Source: Fagopyrum homotropicum
Taxonomy: Eukaryota; Streptophyta; Magnoliopsida; Caryophyllales; Polygonaceae
Direction of reading: 5' to 3'
Assembly: GCA_033239125.1 (NCBI GenBank)
Contig: BSWB01000002.1
Coordinates: forward strand, 8,217,001-8,281,000
Length of the DNA: 64,000 bases
Positions 57,722-64,000 of the stretch are shown here, piece after piece. Numbering within the stretch: the first letter of the stretch is position 1; each line of letters begins with the position of its first letter. The notes below the pieces were generated by a model. The model searched no databases. It worked only from the letters and a program-made list of their open reading frames with translations, and was not told the DNA's origin. The translations under genes were made by a program, and so were the position numbers.

Positions 57722-59283
57722 ATGGCGGAACTGGTACTCTCAATTGCAGCCTTCATAATCTTATACATCCTCACAAAACACATCCTTCACAGACTCCAAA
57801 ACTTCCCACCAACTCCATTCCCTTCATTACCCATCATCGGCCATCTCCACCTCTTCAAATCCCCCTTCCACCGCACCTTAAAGTCGCTCTCCGATCGATA
57901 CGGAGCTGTGTTCCTCCTCCAGCTCGGTATCCGACGTGTTCTCGTCGTCTCATCTTCCTCCGCCGCCGAAGACTGTCTCTCCAAAAGCGACGTCATCTTT
58001 GCAAACCGGCCACGTCTCCTTCCCGGCGAACTATTCGGTTACAACTTCACCAACATTTTGTGGGCCCCTTACGGTGACACGTGGAGAATCCTCCGCCGGA
58101 TTGCCTCCACCGAGATATTCTCTTCCCACCGCCTCAATCTCTTATCTAAAATCCGGTCAGATGAAATTGGCTTCCTTCTCCGGCAAATTCTCCGGTCGTC
58201 GTCCAGCGGAGCTGCGGTTGACTTAAAATCGGCGTTCTACGAAACCACGAACAACGTGATGATGAGGATGATCGCCGGAAAGCGGTGCTTTGGCGAGAGC
58301 GAGAAGTCTGAGGAAGGAAGAAAATTTATCGAATTGATTGAAAGGGAGGGGGAGGGAGTGTCGTCAATCGGAGATTTCTTGCCGGTGGTAAGGTCTGCCG
58401 GAATCACGGTAGGGCAAGAAACTATATTTAGGGATATGTTCAAGGAATTGGATGCATTCATTCAGGATCTGGTGGATCAGCATAGGAGAAAAAGGTTCAC
58501 AGAGGATTTAAGCAAGACGATGATCGAGGTTCTTCTGTCTCTTCAAAAGGAGGATCCCCTGTTTTTCACCGATGAAATTATCAAAGGCATGGTATTGGTA
58601 AGTGATCCAATTAGTACTAATTTTTAATTAAGAAGTGCAAAACAACTACATAGCATTTTGGATTTTAGGTATTATTGACCGCGGGCACAGACACGTCAGC
58701 GGGGACAATGGAATGGGCAATGTCATTATTACTCAACCACCCATCAATCCTTAAGAAAGCGCAAGCCGAGGTTGACACTCAAATAGGCTGTGAGCGTCTG
58801 ATCAACGAATCTGACTTGAGTCAGTTACCTTTTCTACATTGCATTATCAAGGAGACGTTAAGAATGTACCCAATGGTACCACTATTAGTACCTCACGAAT
58901 CCTCGGACAAGTGCGTCGTGGGAGGGTACAGAGTCCCACATGGCACAATGCTAATGGTGAACGTGTGGGCCATCCACAATGACCCAAAGTTGTGGGATGA
59001 TCCAAGGAGTTTCAAGCCGGAGAGGTTTGATAGAGTTGGAGGCGATAGAGTTGGGTTCAAGTTGATGCCATTTGGGTCCGGGAGAAGGGCATGTCCTGGT
59101 GAAGGATTGGCGATGCGTGTGGTTGGGTTGGCTCTTGGGTCAATTTTGCAGTGTTTTGAGTGGGAGAGGGTAGGGGAAGATTTGGTGGATATGGAGGAAG
59201 GTAAGAGTCGGCTCACCATGCCTAAAGCTAGGCCATTACTTGCAAAGTGTCGCATTCGAGAGCATTTGAAGAAGTTGGTTTAA
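57722..59283 (+). CDS. Cytochrome P450, CYP81 type, gene 2
   Basis: Exon 1 57722-58597 and exon 2 58669-59283 give 496 residues. The ATG at 57722 (MAELVLSIAAF) starts the usual hydrophobic anchor; an in-frame ATG at 57629 would add 31 residues and is less likely. Motifs are the hinge PPTPFPSLPIIGH, AGTDTS (297-302), ExxR Glu354-Arg357, PERF (409-412) and the heme loop PFGSGRRACPG with Cys434. The intron is at the same position and phase as in gene 1. Tandem with gene 1 in the same orientation, but clearly diverged, so an older duplication. It likely anchors in the ER and oxidises a specialised metabolite. No disabling change was seen. Confidence 0.95.
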
Positions 59284-60609
59284 CATATCTAGTGTTTACT
59301 TCGATGGTTCTTACACATAATTGCATCCTAGCATTATCTCGCAAGGCTCCAAATATAAGCAAACACCACTACTCGTTATAACATGATTGACTCTTGTCAT
59401 AAAGTCGTCATCACTCTTCCCTAATCGTTTTGGTTTGATTCCAACTTATAGCTTCTACTACTCCTCGGTAAGGTGCTAGGTTGCATTCGATTTTTCATCT
59501 TGCTCGATACAATAATAATCTCCAAGAACCGTCTGAAATTATAAATCATTTGTGCAAACACGACACCATAATACCTCAATCCATCTAGTTACTACTCAGA
59601 AGATTAAGAATGTATCCCTAGGGACGACTCACAACTAGACATTCTCATTCCATACTATTGTAAGACATTAGAAACTTCTTTATTGTTTCTTGCATCATTC
59701 CGAAGTTAGTTACTTCTTTGTTGCCTCGAGGCTTACCTCCAACTCGTTCTTTTTGGAACCGTCACGATCATTAGATTGTTTTTCACCGGACACCTTATGA
59801 CTCTCACTTGCTATCGGGCTCCACGAATCCTTTGTAAAATTCATTCATCACGTATGTTGAAATCAAGAACCGCGGAAAAGGTAAATTGATGTGGGGTAAA
59901 TAGACTACCTCAAAACCACATATTAGTGTAAGTGCACGACCATGTCAAGGTGAGTATATGATTGTATCATCAAGGTCGAATTCCAAAGGACTGTGTATTT
60001 CAACTTTGTCTCAAGTTCACTAAAAATGCTTGAATGTGTAAAATGAAATAAAAAAGGCGTTATGTTATCAAGTGATCCAATGCTTAGATTTGGGTTAACA
60101 AGTGTGAAGAACCAATTAGGTGATTAATAAGGATATAAATACTCTGGAAGAGGGGTTGAATAGAGTATGATAACTTTTCGTAATATCGGATATCAAGTTT
60201 TTGAAATGAACCTCAAGGCCTTGAAGTCGATCTCTGCGCTTAGTGACAAAACTGTTTCTCAAGGCTTTGAAGTGGATCTCAAGGCCTTGACTTCGAAACT
60301 TGTAGAAAGTACGGAATTAAAAAGATCGACACACGATATGTTTACGAAGTTCGGCCCTAACAACCTACTCTCCGCCATTACCAAAAAAAAAAACAACAAC
60401 CTACTCTCCGCCTAGGGTTTCTTACCTTAGGATTCCAACCATCTATTATCTCGCTTCCTTTGAGTCCTAGATACAACCTAGATTAATTTCTCTTCTTCTC
60501 TCACTTGTAGCCTCACCGCTACTGCTTAGTCAACTAAAAACTCACGAATAATAGCCTATTCACTTCGTAGAGTAACGTTGTGTATAACACTCTCAAGATA
60601 TGCCAATAC

Positions 60610-60786
60610 GGATTCAATTTTGCTCACCCACCCACCAATCAAAAACAAATATCAACATTTTAGAGTGTTTTTAAATTACCTTATTATCTTTACTTTAATT
60701 TAAGTTAACTCAAACTCATAAGGATAGTTGTTTTTGATTGGTGGGTGATATCACCCCCATAAATGGGGGTGAGCAAAATTGGATCC
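60610..60786. mobile_element. Small MITE of about 177 bp
   Basis: Inverted ends: GGATTCAATTTTGCTCACCC on the left and the inverse of GGATCCAATTTTGCTCACCC on the right, with a second inner inverted pair CACCAATCAAAAACAA. A repeated CCAATAC flanks it (60603-60609 and 60789-60795), but the right one is two bases away, so the target duplication is uncertain. Confidence 0.75.
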
Positions 60787-60977
60787 TACCAATACAGTTC
60801 TTATGTTTATCTAACTCTCTTTAAACAAAAACAAAGATCGCTCTAGAGAATAGACAAACGTGGTTGATGAAGAAAGCTTGAAGATCTCCGTGTAAGCGCT
60901 ACTTTCTTCAAGGATTGATTATCTCTTTTATAGAGATGTTGTAGGAACGTAGTTTGCAGCCGTTTAAAGTTCAATTT

Positions 60978-61205
60978 GATCCCACAAAATCTGCACATAT
61001 CTTTACCATTTTATTTCCACAAAATTTGCATATATCTTGGCTGTTTTGTTTCCACAAAATTTGCGTAAATCTTGGTTGTTTGAGTCTTGAATAACAACCC
61101 ACTAAAACTGTGCGAATCTTGGTTGTTCGAGTCTTGAAAAATCGCCCACAAAATCTGCATCATATCTTGGTTGTTTGAAGTTCGTTTTTCCTACAAAATC
61201 TGCAC
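60978..61205 (+). repeat. Degenerate tandem repeat of about 40-60 bp
   Basis: Five or so units built on CCACAAAATCTGCACATATC and TTGGTTGTTTGAGTCTTG, imperfect. Confidence 0.7.
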
Positions 61206-64000
61206 ACATATGTAACAACCACAACCACATATATCCATATATATAAATATTGATATTTGATATTAAAAAAAAAACTCCACTATTTATTTGTCTTCCATCA
61301 TCCTGCAAAAACAAACGTTAACATATTCATCATGGTGGAGTTAAAAATTTTTCCCTAGTAACAAGATCAAGTATCAAAATGAGAAAAACGCTAGGTTTGA
61401 GGCTATTCCACCAAATAATAGAATAGAAGCATGTTCATACTTGTTATGTTCAATGAAAGAGGAGAGTATTAAGTCACAAATACTAATGTAGCATGGCATA
61501 AGGTGTGATTTGTCAAGAAATTTGGCTTTGTGTCAACTAGTGAGTATCACACGGTGTTTGCTATTTATTTACACAATAGTTGATCAAACTTTACAACAAC
61601 TTATGATTACATTAGATAATGCAAACATCACGTGATGTTTGCTATTTTCTTGCATCATTTAACATAATCATAGTTGAGACATTCACAATCACAAGTATGT
61701 TAGCCATCCTCACAACCCTAACTAATAACACTCAAGCAATATAGGCATCATAACATTACACAATCATCCTTGTATTACTTATCGGTCTCAACTTAGATGA
61801 TTGAATCATATATCACCAATTGATGCTTGGAAATATACAATGTGTTATGGGAATAATCTAAACTATCTCTAATCTAGCATCCGACATTCAAAGTAATTTC
61901 AAACATAAGATGAATCATAGATGAATTTAAGCCTCTTATATGCTTCTAAACATGCATTTGGTTCTCCAACAAATTATAAACAAAACTTAGAACACACTAA
62001 TCTATCATGATTTGGGGTTTTCACCCCAAATCCTAGCAAAAGGATTACACACTCATGATGAAAAATTTCGACATAGTAATAGTAGGAACTAGAGACATGG
62101 TAACAAAGTAGAGAGCAACTAAGGAATGTAGGGAAAAAAGGGAGTAAATCGAACTTACTGAATATATGGTCAAAACAAGATTGAAATAAGATCTAGATGA
62201 GAAAATATGAAGAACAACAACAATTTCTTCAATTCCAATGGCCAAATCTTCTTCCAAAACGAGAGAATTTCTACTACAAATTAAGAGACTTGTTTGAGAA
62301 TGAGTTGGTTGGTAGTGAATTGGTTCATTTACAAGAGCCATATATATAGGCTTAAAACCGTGGTCCCCCTTGCAAACGAATCTTCAACCAAGTGCCAAGG
62401 AGTTAGTTAGACAAGTGCTCCACACCGGGTAGGCTACCTCGAGTGACTTGGCTTCCTACCTCGAGGGGGCCATCTCCACTAGATTGAGTGCTTCCTTGCC
62501 ATACCGTACACTTAGCTCGAGCTTCATTGATTTTTTGTTATCCTGTATCGGTTATCAAGTAAACTGATTGTTTGATAACTTGTAAAATTGAGGGTTCGAA
62601 GATTAAACAAATCATACATTTCTACACCTTTTGAAAAGTTCAAGTATAATTACTATTTATATCGGATTAATATTTGTTATGTGGGTCGTTGATCTAACAT
62701 AAGTGGGTCGTTGACTTACTATTATGTGGGTTGTTCACTTATATTTATGCCGGTCATTGATATACTAATATGAGAGTCGTTGATATACTAATATGTGGGT
62801 CGTTTACCTACTATATATTATGTGAGTCGGCCATATTTTGATGTATTTTGTTATCCCACATCGATTATTTAGTAAGATTGACAATTTAAAATTGTATAAA
62901 TAAAGAGTTTTCTTAATTTTTTTTTGTTATCCCACTTCGGAGTAATAGATTTTATATGAGATATTTTTATAGTTATCATTTAAAAATCATTCGTGATTTA
63001 TTTAATAGAATTTTTAACCTTATTGTTTTAAAAATGCACCCATAGTTTAATAAAATACCTAGTATATAAGATGTTGTGAAGTGAACAAGTACATGCTCTT
63101 AATCGCTGACACTGCTAAAGTTCCATGACGGATCCAGTTTTTTTCGTGATTTCGGTAACAATATTTTGTTTGTTTTACTCATAATCTGCATTACAAGAGG
63201 ACAACGTTTTCAACTACGCTAAATTTGTAGTTAAGGAGAGTATTCTTCGATGTCAATGGCGATTAAAGTTGCCTCTGGAGCCCTCTTGGCAGCCGAACCA
63301 ACCACCATTTTTTGCACCCCTAAAGGAAGTCATTCAACGCTACGGCCAACCGTCAATAGCGGTTCTTGAACACTAGATTGTCCCCTCCTATGTGATTTGA
63401 ATGAACATGAACTATCATTGATGATAACAAGGTCTTAAAATTGTTATGATTTCGGATAGTGAAATTCGTTATCTTTATCTTAAAATGTTGTCTTATTTAG
63501 GTTTTGGTTAAAAACATGAAAAATGAATCTTAATTAGATGATATGATTGAACTAGATGAATTAGCAGCAACCAAGAAACTGAATGCAATAGGTTTTCTTT
63601 TAAGTAATTCCACTTTTCTGGGATATTATGAGCTTCGATGAATTTTATGAACTCTTGGGGTAGATGAAAAATTGACACAAATATAATATTGCAACGGTAC
63701 CTCTTTTCTAAAATTTTCCATAGCAAATATATATGTTTTTTTTAATCCTACCGTCATCATTTGTATGCGCTTCCTTTATACCCGATTTTTGACCAAGTTG
63801 CATTTTTATCTTTTGTTTTAGAACGTCAGTTTAATAAATAACTTATGACATTTTTTAAAATCTTGCGAGATGAGCACTGATAGAGTTGTATTTTTACAAG
63901 GACATAGCAAGATGAGCACCGTTATGTAATAGTTCATTGTATGGGTTTTACAAGGACATATCAACAAAAGTTGTGAAGAAGTGTGCAAGGTAAATTGGTA

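Larger units (their letters stand above)
59284..64000. other. No gene recognised
   Basis: AT-rich intergenic DNA. It holds a short MITE (60610-60786), a degenerate tandem repeat (60978-61205), and a repeat of GTGGGTCGTTGA-like motifs near 62685-62830. A 98-codon minus-strand frame at 62045-62341 is low-complexity and has no recognised domain. Parts near 59925-60160 read like an old retroelement (AGTGTAAGTGCACGACC), which is uncertain. Confidence 0.5.

Noticed and set aside
62045..62341. 98-codon minus-strand frame
   Set aside because: Low-complexity, Ser/Leu/Val rich, no domain or neighbours that support a gene.
1..64000. A new defence or biosynthetic gene system
   Set aside because: The genes are known plant families without functional linkage; the unusual features are genome-structural (Helitron stacking, segmental duplication), not a new enzyme system.

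Overview
This window looks like nuclear DNA of a flowering plant, most likely a eudicot. The genes carry GT-AG introns, the intergenic DNA is very AT-rich, and much of the window is nested plant transposons: Ty1/copia, Ty3/gypsy, TRIM-like elements, Helitrons, Mutator-like elements and MITEs. No species can be named from sequence alone. There is no bacterial-type operon, CRISPR array or rRNA.

Host genes I can support: two intact, nearly identical, intronless ribose-5-phosphate isomerase genes in opposite orientation (25441-26244 plus, 35490-36293 minus), with three broken relatives (5627-5938, 12775-13559, 48289-49663); one six-exon oligopeptide transporter of the OPT family (28869-31728 minus) between the two intact isomerases, plus a broken copy of its 3' end (23799-24022); one PIN-LIKES (PILS) auxin-carrier-family gene (52390-53499 minus); and two tandem two-exon cytochrome P450 genes of the CYP81 type (54152-56753 and 57722-59283 plus).

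Layout. 1-5.6 kb: a decayed copia element whose 5' end abuts an isomerase fragment. 5.9-16 kb: three paralogous families of TRIM-like element and AT-rich repeat, a short Helitron with four stacked 5' ends, and isomerase pseudogene 1. 15.7-23.4 kb: a 7.7-kb Helitron whose empty site survives in a paralogous block at 28507/28508; inside it sits a 4.6-kb Mutator-like element with 9-bp target duplications, carrying a GRF zinc-finger ORF and exon-like fragments. 24-37.7 kb: a large inverted repeat with arms of about 2.8 kb, each holding one intact isomerase and one Helitron, enclosing the OPT gene. 37.8-48.1 kb: a three-level nest (gypsy element in a solo LTR in a MITE), with target duplications visible for the two LTR insertions. 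48.3-50.1 kb: isomerase pseudogene 4, split by a 1.1-kb TRIM-like element. 52.4-59.3 kb: the PILS gene and the two P450s, the first with a Mutator-type MITE in its intron. 59.3-64 kb: no gene recognised.

The genes do not form a pathway unit. The isomerase serves the pentose phosphate and Calvin-type sugar phosphate network, OPT moves peptides or metal chelates across a membrane, PILS acts on intracellular auxin at the ER, and CYP81 enzymes act in specialised metabolism. The main biology is repeated segmental duplication of an isomerase/OPT locus and stacking of Helitrons, which can be ordered in time because paralogous copies keep the empty sites. From memory, PILS2 (At1g71090) and the cytosolic isomerase RSW10 (At1g71100) are adjacent in Arabidopsis, so the PILS-isomerase neighbourhood here may be conserved synteny.
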